Source: Azospirillum humicireducens (lineage in GTDB: Bacteria; Pseudomonadota; Alphaproteobacteria; Azospirillales; Azospirillaceae). Taken from it: a DNA stretch of 64,000 nucleotides. The notes under the pieces are model-generated. The model searched no databases, was not told where the DNA came from, and saw only the letters and a program-made list of their open reading frames with translations. Within the stretch, counting starts at the first letter, position 1. Each line of letters opens with the position of its first letter. Below are positions 17,610 through 25,665 of the stretch, piece by piece. A program made the translations under genes and the position numbers. Location of the stretch: NCBI RefSeq assembly GCF_001639105.2, contig NZ_CP028902.1, forward strand, positions 249,619 to 313,618. Reading direction: 5' to 3'.

Positions 17610-17663
17610 ATGCCATCGCCTGCGGATGATCTCGCAGTCCAGTACCGAAAGTCCTGGCTGTGA
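17610..17663 (+). CDS. Possible 17-residue leader peptide overlapping the kinase start
   Basis: ATG at 17610 follows a GAGG site and encodes MPSPADDLAVQYRKSWL. Its TGA (17661-17663) overlaps the GTG start of the kinase at 17660 as GTGA. The kinase itself has a poor ribosome site, so translational coupling is plausible. This is predicted only. Confidence 0.3.
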   Translation: MPSPADDLAVQYRKSWL

Positions 17664-19336
17664 CCATGCAGGGTTCATCCGCTCGGGGCGCTTCGGCGGT
17701 TTCCGGCGCTTTTGCGCGGATCGGCGCCGCATTCTCGGAAAGCCTGATGATGCGGACCGTCGGGATGATCTGCCTTCCCCTGCTGCTGGCGGTCGGCCTG
17801 GCGGTGGTGGTTGCGATCAGCTATTCCAGTCGGGACGCCCGGACTGCGCTGGAGGCCAGGGCCCGGCAAACGGTCGCTCTTCTGGCGGGCGGGGTCGGTG
17901 ACGCGCTGTGGAACGTCGACCGGCTTGCGGCACAGGCGATGCTGCGTCCTCTGTCCGATGACCCTGATTTCGTCGGCGCGATCATCGTCGAAAGCGGCGG
18001 TTCGGTCTTCCTCAGGCTGGGGGATGCCGGCCCGTCGCGCCATGGGCTGATCGTGGAACAGGTTTCCCTGATCAGACCCGCGGCGGGGGGACAGGCAGCG
18101 GGACAGGCAGGGGAGCCGGGCGCGGGGCAGCGGATCGGGCAGTTGCAGCTCTACCTGACGACCGCGCGTGCGGAGCAGATCATCAACAGCCGGGCCTGGG
18201 CGATCGCCTGGAGCGGATTGGGCCTGCTGGCTGCGGTGTGCTGCCTGCTGGCGGCCATCGTCCGTGGCGTCACCCTGCCCATCCATCGGATGACCGACTG
18301 TATGGCGATGCTGGCGGCCGGACGGGTCGATCTGGAGATTCCGCGGATCGACCGCCGGGACGAGGTCGGACGGATGGCGGCGGCGCTCGGCACCTTGAAG
18401 CAGCATGCGGCGGAGCGGTTGGAGTTCATCGAGCGTCAGGCCCGCCATATGGAGGTGATCGAAGAGATCGTCGCCAAACGCACCGAGGAGCTGAGCGCTG
18501 CTCTGGAAACCCTGAAGCGTGCGCAGAACGAACTGATCCGCTCCGAGAAGCTGGCGGCGCTCGGCGGCATGGTCGCCGCCATCGCGCACGAGATCAACAC
18601 GCCGATTGGAAGCGGTCTGACGGTCGCGACGACGCTTTCCGAAAAGGTCACGGAGTTCCAGGCAATTCTGGAGGGAAAGGAGCTGCGTCGGTCGGTCATC
18701 CGGGCCTATTCCGGCAGCTTCGGCACGGCCAGCCAGCTTCTGGTCGGCAATCTGCTGCGCGCATCCGAGCTGATCGGCCGGTTCAAGCGCGTGGCCGTCG
18801 ACCAGACCGGCGAGCTGCGCCGCCGGTTCGAACTTGATGTCGTCTGTGGTGAGGTCGTCGCCATGCTGCGGCCGACCTATAGGCATTCCCCGGTGTCCAT
18901 CGATCTGAAGCTGCCCGCCGGGGTGGTCATGGACAGCTTTCCAGGGGCCCTCGGCCAGGTGCTGACCAATCTGATGACGAATGCCATGATCCATGGCTTT
19001 GCCGACGCGTCGGTGGCGGGGACCATCACCATCGCCGCGGTGCTGGAGGAGGATGGCCGGCATGTGGCCTTGACCGTGGCCGACGACGGGGCAGGCATTC
19101 CGGTGGCGGTTCTGCCGCGCATCTTCGACCCGTTCTTCTCCACCAAGCTCGGGTCGGGCGGCAGCGGGCTCGGTTTGCACATCGTCTACGCGATCGTCAT
19201 GCGGGTTCTCGGCGGGGTGGTGGCGGTGGAGAGCCAGATCGGCCAGGGAACCCGCTTCTCAATGGTCATGCCGCTGGTGGCTCCGCGACAATCCGGGCAT
19301 GACGCCGCTGAAGAGACGGTGGCCATGCCGTCCTGA
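17660..19336 (+). CDS. Membrane sensor histidine kinase next to a BMP binding protein
   Basis: A 558-residue kinase (GTG at 17660, or ATG at 17666). Membrane segments lie near residues 33-55 (TVGMICLPLLLAVGLAVVVA) and 180-200 (LGLLAAVCCLLAAIV), flanking a ~120-residue periplasmic region. A HAMP (VTLPIHRMTDCMAMLAAGRV) and a coiled coil follow. The HisKA region is SEKLAALGGMVAAIAHEINT with the phospho-His at about 310. The ATPase boxes are LMTNAMIHGFAD, VADDGAGIPVAVLPRIFDPF and GSGGSGLGLHIVYAIVMRV. It has no receiver. The likely output is the convergent receiver-GGDEF-EAL protein, and the BMP protein may supply its signal; both links are inferred from position. Confidence 0.92.
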   Translation: MTMQGSSARGASAVSGAFARIGAAFSESLMMRTVGMICLPLLLAVGLAVVVAISYSSRDARTALEARARQTVALLAGGVGDALWNVDRLAAQAMLRPLSDDPDFVGAIIVESGGSVFLRLGDAGPSRHGLIVEQVSLIRPAAGGQAAGQAGEPGAGQRIGQLQLYLTTARAEQIINSRAWAIAWSGLGLLAAVCCLLAAIVRGVTLPIHRMTDCMAMLAAGRVDLEIPRIDRRDEVGRMAAALGTLKQHAAERLEFIERQARHMEVIEEIVAKRTEELSAALETLKRAQNELIRSEKLAALGGMVAAIAHEINTPIGSGLTVATTLSEKVTEFQAILEGKELRRSVIRAYSGSFGTASQLLVGNLLRASELIGRFKRVAVDQTGELRRRFELDVVCGEVVAMLRPTYRHSPVSIDLKLPAGVVMDSFPGALGQVLTNLMTNAMIHGFADASVAGTITIAAVLEEDGRHVALTVADDGAGIPVAVLPRIFDPFFSTKLGSGGSGLGLHIVYAIVMRVLGGVVAVESQIGQGTRFSMVMPLVAPRQSGHDAAEETVAMPS

Positions 19337-19362
19337 CTTGACCGGTGGTCCCGGCCCAGGGT

Positions 19363-21642
19363 TCAGGACACCGTTGCGGGCCGACGGACCGGCGCGCTGT
19401 CCAGAAGCCAGCGTTCGAACTGCTGGGCCGGCATCGGCCTGGCGTAGAGATAGCCCTGCGCGGCGTCGCAGCCGAGCGACCGCAGGATCTCCTCCTGCTC
19501 GGCCGTCTCGACCCCTTCGGCGAGGACGGTCATTCCCAGTTCTTGGCCGACCTTCACGATGGTCGCGGCAATGCTGCGGCTTTCCGGGTGGGTTCCGAGA
19601 TCCGTCACGAAGGAGCGGTCGATCTTGAGAACGGAGGCGGGGAGCTGCTGCAGCCGCGACAGCGACGAGTAGCCGGTGCCGAAATCGTCGATGGCGATGC
19701 TGAAGCCCATGCCGCGCAGCGTCCGGACGGTCGCAAGAACCTGGTCGTTCTCCATGGCGTGGCTTTCGGTGATCTCCAGTTCGATGTCGCGCGGCTCGGC
19801 GTTGCAGGCGGTGAGGATGCGGTCGGCGCTGCGGACGAAGCTGCCATCGCGCAACTGCCGCACCGAGACGTTGACCGCCATGCGAAGCCGCCCGACGGAG
19901 CCGTCCCGCCACTGGACCTGATGCAGGCAGGCCTGCCGCAGGACCCATTCGCCCAGACTGAGGATGTGGCCGGCGTCTTCGGCAACCGGGATGAACCGGT
20001 CGGGCCTGACCCAGGTTCCCTCCGGCAACTGCCAGCGCAGCAGGGCCTCGCTGCCGAAGGCGATCCCGTCCGACAGGGCGATCTGCGGCTGGTAGACAAG
20101 GGAGAATTGTCCGTTGGCCTGCGCCTCGGCAAGGCGGCTGACCAAGGAAAGCCGCCCGCTCAGTTCCTCCTCCATCGCCGGGTCGAAGCGCAGGATGCGG
20201 CCACGCCCGCCGCGCTTGGCTCCCTTCAACGCCATCCCCGCCCGGCGGACCAACCGATGGACATCCGGCTCCCGGTCGTCGGCCAGGACATAGCCGCCCG
20301 AGATGCGGATATCGATGGGGTGCCCGTTGATGGTGAAGGGATCGACGAAGCAGAGTTCGATCGCCCGGACCAGATCCCGGTGATCGAGCGGCTGTTTCAG
20401 CCAGACCAGCACCCCGAACATGTCGCTGGCGATCCGGCTGACCGCGTGCTGGTCGCTGAACACCGAGCACAGACGGTTTGCAACCGCCAGCAGCAGCCGG
20501 TCGCCCGTCTCATGGCCGAGACCGTCATTCACCGACTGGAAATGGTCGAGGTCGAGGAGAAGGACCGTCAGCACGCCGCTCGATGCGGACTGTTGCGCGA
20601 TCCGGCTGCCGATCTCCTCCAGGAACAGGGTGCGGTTGGGCAACCCCGTCAGCGTGTCGTGGTAGGCGAGCGACCGGACATCGTCGAGGAGGGAGACATT
20701 GTCGAAGCCAAGCGCGACATTGGAGCAGAAGACCTCCAGCAGGCGCCGGACGTCCGGGCCGATCTCCCGGCCGGTTGCGACATAGATGGCAAGATCGTCC
20801 CCGGATTGGCCGGGAATATAGAGCACCGTGACGCCGTCCAGATAAACGCTCCGCTTTTCCTCCAGCGCCGAAGCGATCAGCCTGCGCAGCGGCTCGTCTT
20901 CCATATGGCTGAGGCGCGTGCCCGACAGATGGAGGAAGGGGCCGGCCGCCGCCAGGATGAGCGGCTCCCCGCCATCGTCGACCCTGGCCGCCGTCGATGG
21001 CGCCACACGGGCGAGGACGAAACCGCTCGCTTCGACATCGAGAAGGCCGCCGAGCTGCAGCAGGATGCCCTCGCAGAAGGAGCGCAGGGAACTGCGGCGG
21101 AACAGTCCTGCCGAGGCCGCGATGATCCGCTCCAATCCCTTGCGGCTCACCTCCAGCGCGTGGATGTGGCTGTAGGCGCGCAACGCCGTGAAAAGCGAGG
21201 TCAGCAGACGGTTGCGCGTCATCTCCGACTTCGTTCTGTAATCGTCGATGTCGTAATCGCGGATCACCGCCAATTCCGGCGCGTAGCCCGGTTGGCCGGT
21301 GCGGAGGATGATCCGCAATGCGGTCAGCTTCAGTTCCTCCCGGATGATGCGGACGAGTTTCAATCCGGCATCCGGCGTTTCCATCACGACATCGAGCAGG
21401 ACGACGGCGAAATCGCTGTCCTCCCGCAGGATGGCATAGGCTTCCGCAGCGGAATTCGCATGGGTCAGCTCCAGCCGGCGACCGAGGATCTCCAGATCGT
21501 GAAGCGAGTAGCTGGTCGATGCATGCACGATATCGTCATCATCGACCAGCAACAGACGCCATACCCTCCCAGGTGTCGCTCCATCGGTCCGTGCCTCATC
21601 CTCGATTACGTCGAGCACGTCGTTGTCAGAGGATGTTTCCAT
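19363..21642 (-). CDS. Response regulator with DUF3369, degenerate GGDEF and EAL domains
   Basis: A 759-residue protein from the ATG at 21642. The receiver (LLLVDDDDIVHASTSYSLHD) has phospho-Asp at about 84 in FAVVLLDVVMETPD. A DUF3369 linker (~155-320, GLERIIAASAGLFRRSSLRS) follows. The GGDEF domain (LAYHDTLTGLPNRTLFLEEI) has the signature changed to RIASDMFG, so diguanylate cyclase activity is probably lost. The EAL domain retains GSEALLRW, MAVNVSVRQL, ELEITESHAM, AIDDFGTGYSSLSRL, VLKIDRSFVT and LAEGVETAEQ, so it should hydrolyse cyclic di-GMP. It converges with the kinase gene by 26 bp, a likely cognate pair. Confidence 0.93.
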   Translation of the reverse strand: METSSDNDVLDVIEDEARTDGATPGRVWRLLLVDDDDIVHASTSYSLHDLEILGRRLELTHANSAAEAYAILREDSDFAVVLLDVVMETPDAGLKLVRIIREELKLTALRIILRTGQPGYAPELAVIRDYDIDDYRTKSEMTRNRLLTSLFTALRAYSHIHALEVSRKGLERIIAASAGLFRRSSLRSFCEGILLQLGGLLDVEASGFVLARVAPSTAARVDDGGEPLILAAAGPFLHLSGTRLSHMEDEPLRRLIASALEEKRSVYLDGVTVLYIPGQSGDDLAIYVATGREIGPDVRRLLEVFCSNVALGFDNVSLLDDVRSLAYHDTLTGLPNRTLFLEEIGSRIAQQSASSGVLTVLLLDLDHFQSVNDGLGHETGDRLLLAVANRLCSVFSDQHAVSRIASDMFGVLVWLKQPLDHRDLVRAIELCFVDPFTINGHPIDIRISGGYVLADDREPDVHRLVRRAGMALKGAKRGGRGRILRFDPAMEEELSGRLSLVSRLAEAQANGQFSLVYQPQIALSDGIAFGSEALLRWQLPEGTWVRPDRFIPVAEDAGHILSLGEWVLRQACLHQVQWRDGSVGRLRMAVNVSVRQLRDGSFVRSADRILTACNAEPRDIELEITESHAMENDQVLATVRTLRGMGFSIAIDDFGTGYSSLSRLQQLPASVLKIDRSFVTDLGTHPESRSIAATIVKVGQELGMTVLAEGVETAEQEEILRSLGCDAAQGYLYARPMPAQQFERWLLDSAPVRRPATVS

Positions 21643-21845
21643 CGGCGACCGCCCGAATCCCACCTGTTCCAATGGCGCCAAATTATGATCTCGAACGATG
21701 TGCAGTCATGACGGATGAGTGAAGATTATGTGACGGCCAGGGAAACGGATGGGCGAAGGTCTTTTGCCCCATCGTCAAGGCCGTCCATCTGCCACAGCAG
21801 CAGGGTCTTTTGGGATTGCCAAGCTCGGCTGGATGACTTGCCAAC

Positions 21846-23471
21846 TCACGACGATGCCCGGCTCCGGCGCAGCCGGACCTCGAACAGGGCCCCGCATTCG
21901 GAAGGCAGCAGGGCGATGCTACCGCCATGGGCCTCCACCAGACCGCGTGCGATGGTGAGGCCGAGGCCGGTGCCGCTGCGCTCGCGCGCGGTGGTGAAGA
22001 AGGGGACGAAGACGAGGTTGGCATTCGCCGGCGAGATGCCGGGCCCGTCGTCGGCGACCCGCAGGATCGCCCGTTCCCCCTCGGCCCGCAGGGTGACGGT
22101 CACCTGCGCATCCGCGCCGGCATGATGCCTGGCATTCTCGATGAGGTTCGCCAGGACGCTTTCCAGGGACTCCTGACCGATGGCGACCGGCAATGACGAC
22201 GGCAGGGAGGTTTCCGCGCCATAGCGGTCGGCCAGACGGGCGGCGACCGGCACGGCATCGGTCACAGCGTCGTCCGTTACCGTCATCACGTCGGCGCGGG
22301 CCAGTTCGAGCAGACGGCGGACGAGGCGGGACAGCCGTCCGGCTTCGGCGTCCATGTTGGCGAGGAAGCGGTCCCGGTCTGCGGGAGGCATGCTGTCCAT
22401 GTGGTCCCGCAGCAGTTCGACGGTGCCGCGGATGGTGGTCAGAGGCGTCTTGAATTCGTGTGAGACATGGGCGGCGAAATCGCGGATGTAGTCGGCCCGC
22501 TCCTCCAGCGTCCTGGCCATCCGGGTCAGCGCATCCGACAGTTCGGCGACCTCGCGCACCACCGGGCGCGGCAGCGGGACCATCACGCCCCGTTCGCCGT
22601 CCGCCGTGCGTTTCGCCATGCCGGTGACCGTCCGGAGCGGGCGGGCGATGGCGACCGTCCCCAGCCGCACCAGCACCCCGACCGACACGAGCAGCAGCAC
22701 CGCCAGCCCGGCAAGGTGCCAGCGCTTGCCGTAGAGGGTGTCGGCGATGCTGCGCGGCGTGCGCGATACCACCACCACGCCGACGACGCGCCCGTCGTCG
22801 AGCACGGGCTGGGCGGTGAAGACCCGCACCGACCGGCTCCGGTCCGGCACGGCCGGGCCGTTCTGGCTGCTGGCGTTCCGGCCGCTGGAGTAGCCCTGGC
22901 GTTCGTGGCCCGTGCGTTCGCGCAGGACACTGGCGGCCTCGCCGGCAAGGGCGCGGCGGACCTCGTCCTGCCGCGCCAGGGACAGGCCCATCTCTTCGCC
23001 GGTGCTGGCGACGACCACCCCCTGGTGATCGGTGACCCTCATGCCCGCCAGGGTGATGCGCTGCGCCTCGCGCAGGATCGGGCCGAGGGTCGATCCGGCA
23101 ATGGCGGCCGCCGGGTCGGTCGCCATCGCCGGGACGGGATCGGGGGCCGGGGGAAGGATCGGGTCCTCGGCAAGGTCGAGGCTGGCGAAACGCGGCGTCC
23201 AGGGCGGGTCGAAACCCGGCGGGCGTGTCCAGACCGGATCGACCGGGGGGCCGAACGCCTCCGCCCGGCCGCCGGCCCGGCGCCAAGCATCGCGGTAGAA
23301 GGCCGCGACCACGCCGGCCTGGGCAATCAGTTCCGATTCCGTCTGGCGGATCAGGGCACTTTCGTAGAGACGCAGGATCCAAAGGCCGCTCAACGGCAGG
23401 ACCAGCGCCGCAAAGGTCATGACCAGCAGCACGGTCCCGATGGACGGTCGCCGTCTGGACGGCGGGCTCAT
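21846..23471 (-). CDS. creC: CreC-like sensor histidine kinase
   Basis: A 541-residue kinase with membrane spans near residues 12-32 (GTVLLVMTFAALVLPLSGLW) and 252-272 (HLAGLAVLLLVSVGVLVRLG). The large periplasmic loop between them is proline-rich. HAMP (RPLRTVTGMAKRTADGERGV) and HisKA (FAAHVSHEFKTPLTTIRGTV) follow, with ATPase motifs NLIENARHHA, VADDGPGISPANANLVFVPF and RSGTGLGLTIARGLVEAHGG. It overlaps the upstream regulator gene by 4 bp. The divergent creD supports assignment to the CreBC (BlrAB) system, which responds to cell-wall damage or carbon status in other bacteria. Confidence 0.88.
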   Translation of the reverse strand: MSPPSRRRPSIGTVLLVMTFAALVLPLSGLWILRLYESALIRQTESELIAQAGVVAAFYRDAWRRAGGRAEAFGPPVDPVWTRPPGFDPPWTPRFASLDLAEDPILPPAPDPVPAMATDPAAAIAGSTLGPILREAQRITLAGMRVTDHQGVVVASTGEEMGLSLARQDEVRRALAGEAASVLRERTGHERQGYSSGRNASSQNGPAVPDRSRSVRVFTAQPVLDDGRVVGVVVVSRTPRSIADTLYGKRWHLAGLAVLLLVSVGVLVRLGTVAIARPLRTVTGMAKRTADGERGVMVPLPRPVVREVAELSDALTRMARTLEERADYIRDFAAHVSHEFKTPLTTIRGTVELLRDHMDSMPPADRDRFLANMDAEAGRLSRLVRRLLELARADVMTVTDDAVTDAVPVAARLADRYGAETSLPSSLPVAIGQESLESVLANLIENARHHAGADAQVTVTLRAEGERAILRVADDGPGISPANANLVFVPFFTTARERSGTGLGLTIARGLVEAHGGSIALLPSECGALFEVRLRRSRASS

Positions 23472-24151
23472 CGGCAGTCCGACAGCTTGTAGCCCAGCCC
23501 ATGCACGGTTTCCACCGGGGCGCCGCCCACCGCCTGAAACTTGGCCCGGACCCGGCGGATATGGCTGTCCACGGTGCGGTCGGCCACATAGCGTTCGGTG
23601 GCATAGGCGCCATCCATCAGCGCGTCGCGGCTGAACACCTTTCCCGGCCGGTCGGCAAGGGTGCGCAGAAGGCCGAACTCCGTGGCGGTCAGCGCCACCT
23701 CCGTCTCGTCCCAGAAGGCGCGCACGCCCTCCGGGTCCAGGCGCAGGCGGTTGTGGCGGAGGACGGGTTCCTGGACCGCCGGTTCCGGCGGGACCATCCG
23801 GCGCAACACCGCCTTGACCCGCGCCGTCAGTTCGCGCGGGGAGAAGGGCTTCGTGACGTAATCGTCGCCCCCCAGTTCGAGGCCGAGAATCCGGTCGATC
23901 TCGTCATCGCGCGAGGACAGGAAGATGATGGGGACCCGGCTTTCACGGCGGAGCCGGCGGCACACCTCGGTGCCGTCCATCTCGGGCATGCCGATGTCCA
24001 GCAGGATCAGGTCTGGCGCTTCCCCCAGGGCCAGCGCCAGCCCCCGGACGCCGTCCCCGGCCTCGATGACGGCAAAGCCCTCCCGCTTCAAGGCGAAGCG
24101 GACGATGTCGCGGATGTGGGGATCGTCGTCGATCAGCAGGATCTTGGTCAT
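23468..24151 (-). CDS. creB: CreB-like OmpR-family response regulator
   Basis: A 227-residue regulator. The receiver begins MTKILLIDDDPHIRDIVRFA with phospho-Asp in LILLDIGMPEMDG and switch Lys in DYVTKPFSPREL. The winged-helix effector ends in LTATEFGLLRTLADRPGKVF, then RTVDSHIRRVRAKFQ and VETVHGLGYKL. It probably controls the divergent creD gene. A TGCAC-N6-TGCAC direct repeat lies just upstream of its start, resembling the TTCAC-N6-TTCAC site bound by CreB/BlrA in other genera. Confidence 0.9.
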   Translation of the reverse strand: MTKILLIDDDPHIRDIVRFALKREGFAVIEAGDGVRGLALALGEAPDLILLDIGMPEMDGTEVCRRLRRESRVPIIFLSSRDDEIDRILGLELGGDDYVTKPFSPRELTARVKAVLRRMVPPEPAVQEPVLRHNRLRLDPEGVRAFWDETEVALTATEFGLLRTLADRPGKVFSRDALMDGAYATERYVADRTVDSHIRRVRAKFQAVGGAPVETVHGLGYKLSDCR

Positions 24152-24176
24152 GGCACCGCAACCCTACCCGATAATC

Positions 24177-24192
24177 TGCACAAGTTCTGCAC
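24177..24192. promoter_or_regulatory. Candidate cre-tag: TGCAC-N6-TGCAC direct repeat
   Basis: Two identical TGCAC pentamers (24177-24181 and 24188-24192) are separated by six bases in the 137-bp gap between creB and creD. The known CreB/BlrA operator is a direct repeat TTCAC-N6-TTCAC. Spacing is identical and each half differs by one base. Confidence 0.5.
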
Positions 24193-24288
24193 GGAGATTC
24201 CTTGCCGGCTGCACGGCGGCGTCATCGCCTCGGCAAGCCGGGACGCCACGCTGGGGGCCTGTTCTTCTTCCCCTCCTGGAGTGTCCGA

Positions 24289-25665
24289 ATGACCGTGTCG
24301 CCCGATATCCCCCCCGCTTCTCCATCCGGCCTTGCAACGGCCGGGTCGGGTCCGTCGCCCATGCGCCGAAACCGTCGATCCGCGAAGTTCCTGCAGATCG
24401 TCCTGCTCCTGGCGGTGACCCTCATCGCCGGCCTGCCGGTCTCCGGGATCATCGGGGAACGCACGGACCGGCAGTCCGAGATGCAGGAGGAGATGATGCG
24501 GAGTTGGAGTCCCGAACAGACCGTTCGGACGCCGGTCCTGGCGGTTCCCTATCTTGCCGCCGACGGCAAGACCCGCGGCTACCTGAAGATCGCGCCCGCG
24601 ACCCTGGCGACGCAGGCGGCCCTGGTGCCGGAGCGCAAGAGGCGCGGCCTGTTCTCCGCGACCGTCTATACCGCGGCCCTGGAGATGACCGGCACATTCG
24701 CGGTCCCGCCAGCCCCCAGCCTCGAAAAGCTCGTCGGGCGCGGCAGCTCCATCTCCTGGCAGGACAGCGTCTTCCTTCTCCAGGTGTCGGGGCTGGCCGG
24801 CATGACGGCCGAGGACCATGTGGTCTGGAACGGGGAGACCATCCCCTGGCGGGGTTGCCAGGAGTTGGTCGCCCGAGCCGAAGACTGCTGGGGCGCCGCG
24901 CTCGCCGCCCGTCCGACGATGGCGGCGGCTCCTGCTACGAGCGTGGAGATGAAGTTCCAGGCGACGGTGACGCTGCGTGGCACCGGGGCCTTCCATCAGA
25001 CCCTGGACGGCCGGCAGGCCACCGCGGTCATCAAGGCGCCGTGGCCGACGCCGAGCTTCGTCGGCACCGTGCTGCCGTCGGACCCCTCCGTGACCGCCGA
25101 CGCCTTCGAAGCACGGTGGAACGTCTCCGACTATTCCAGGCCGCCGCTCCGCTCCGATGCGGCACTGCTGGACTCGGCCGAAGCCCGGTATCTCCCTTCG
25201 GTCGGCGTCGAGTTGCTGGAGGCGGTTCCCACCTACCGGATGATCAACCGCGCTTCGAAATATGCGAGCCTCTTCGTCGTGCTGTCCTTCACGGTCTATG
25301 CGCTGTTCGAGCTTCTTGCCGACGTGCGCATCCACATCGTCCAATATGGACTGCTCGGCCTGTCGATGACGCTGTTTTCCCTTCTGCTGGTGTCCTTTGC
25401 CGAACCGTTCGGCTATATCGCCGGCTACTGGATCAGCGCAGCGCTCGTCCTGGTCCAGGCGACGGCCTATACCGCGGCCGTCACCCGGCGCACAGGGCCG
25501 ACCCTGGTCTTCGCAACGGCGCTTGCGAGCCTGTTCGGCTTTCTCCACCTCCTGCTCGGCCTGGAAAACTACTCGCTGCTGGTGGGGACGATCGCCTTGT
25601 TCCTGGTCCTGTCGGCGGTCATGGCCGTCACCCAGCGCGTGGACTGGCAGGGAGAGGAGCCGTGA
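24289..25665 (+). CDS. creD: CreD inner-membrane protein
   Basis: A 458-residue protein from the ATG at 24289 with a GGAG site; an upstream in-frame extension to 24202 crosses the regulatory gap and is unlikely. A first membrane span sits at about residues 33-55 (FLQIVLLLAVTLIAGLPVSG). The large periplasmic region holds RGLFSATVYTAALEMTGTFA and SWQDSVFLLQVSGLAGMTAE. A C-terminal cluster of membrane helices follows (ASLFVVLSFTVYALFELLAD, VQYGLLGLSMTLFSLLLVSF, AEPFGYIAGYWISAALVLV). CreD is the usual strongest target of CreB and is linked to envelope integrity and beta-lactam or colicin tolerance; its mechanism is unknown. Confidence 0.93.
   Translation: MTVSPDIPPASPSGLATAGSGPSPMRRNRRSAKFLQIVLLLAVTLIAGLPVSGIIGERTDRQSEMQEEMMRSWSPEQTVRTPVLAVPYLAADGKTRGYLKIAPATLATQAALVPERKRRGLFSATVYTAALEMTGTFAVPPAPSLEKLVGRGSSISWQDSVFLLQVSGLAGMTAEDHVVWNGETIPWRGCQELVARAEDCWGAALAARPTMAAAPATSVEMKFQATVTLRGTGAFHQTLDGRQATAVIKAPWPTPSFVGTVLPSDPSVTADAFEARWNVSDYSRPPLRSDAALLDSAEARYLPSVGVELLEAVPTYRMINRASKYASLFVVLSFTVYALFELLADVRIHIVQYGLLGLSMTLFSLLLVSFAEPFGYIAGYWISAALVLVQATAYTAAVTRRTGPTLVFATALASLFGFLHLLLGLENYSLLVGTIALFLVLSAVMAVTQRVDWQGEEP

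Noticed and set aside
23925-25661. N-terminal extension joining the creB/creD region to the GH3 gene in one frame
   Set aside because: That part runs antisense to creB and out of frame through creD; the GTG at 25662, overlapping the creD stop, is the sensible start.
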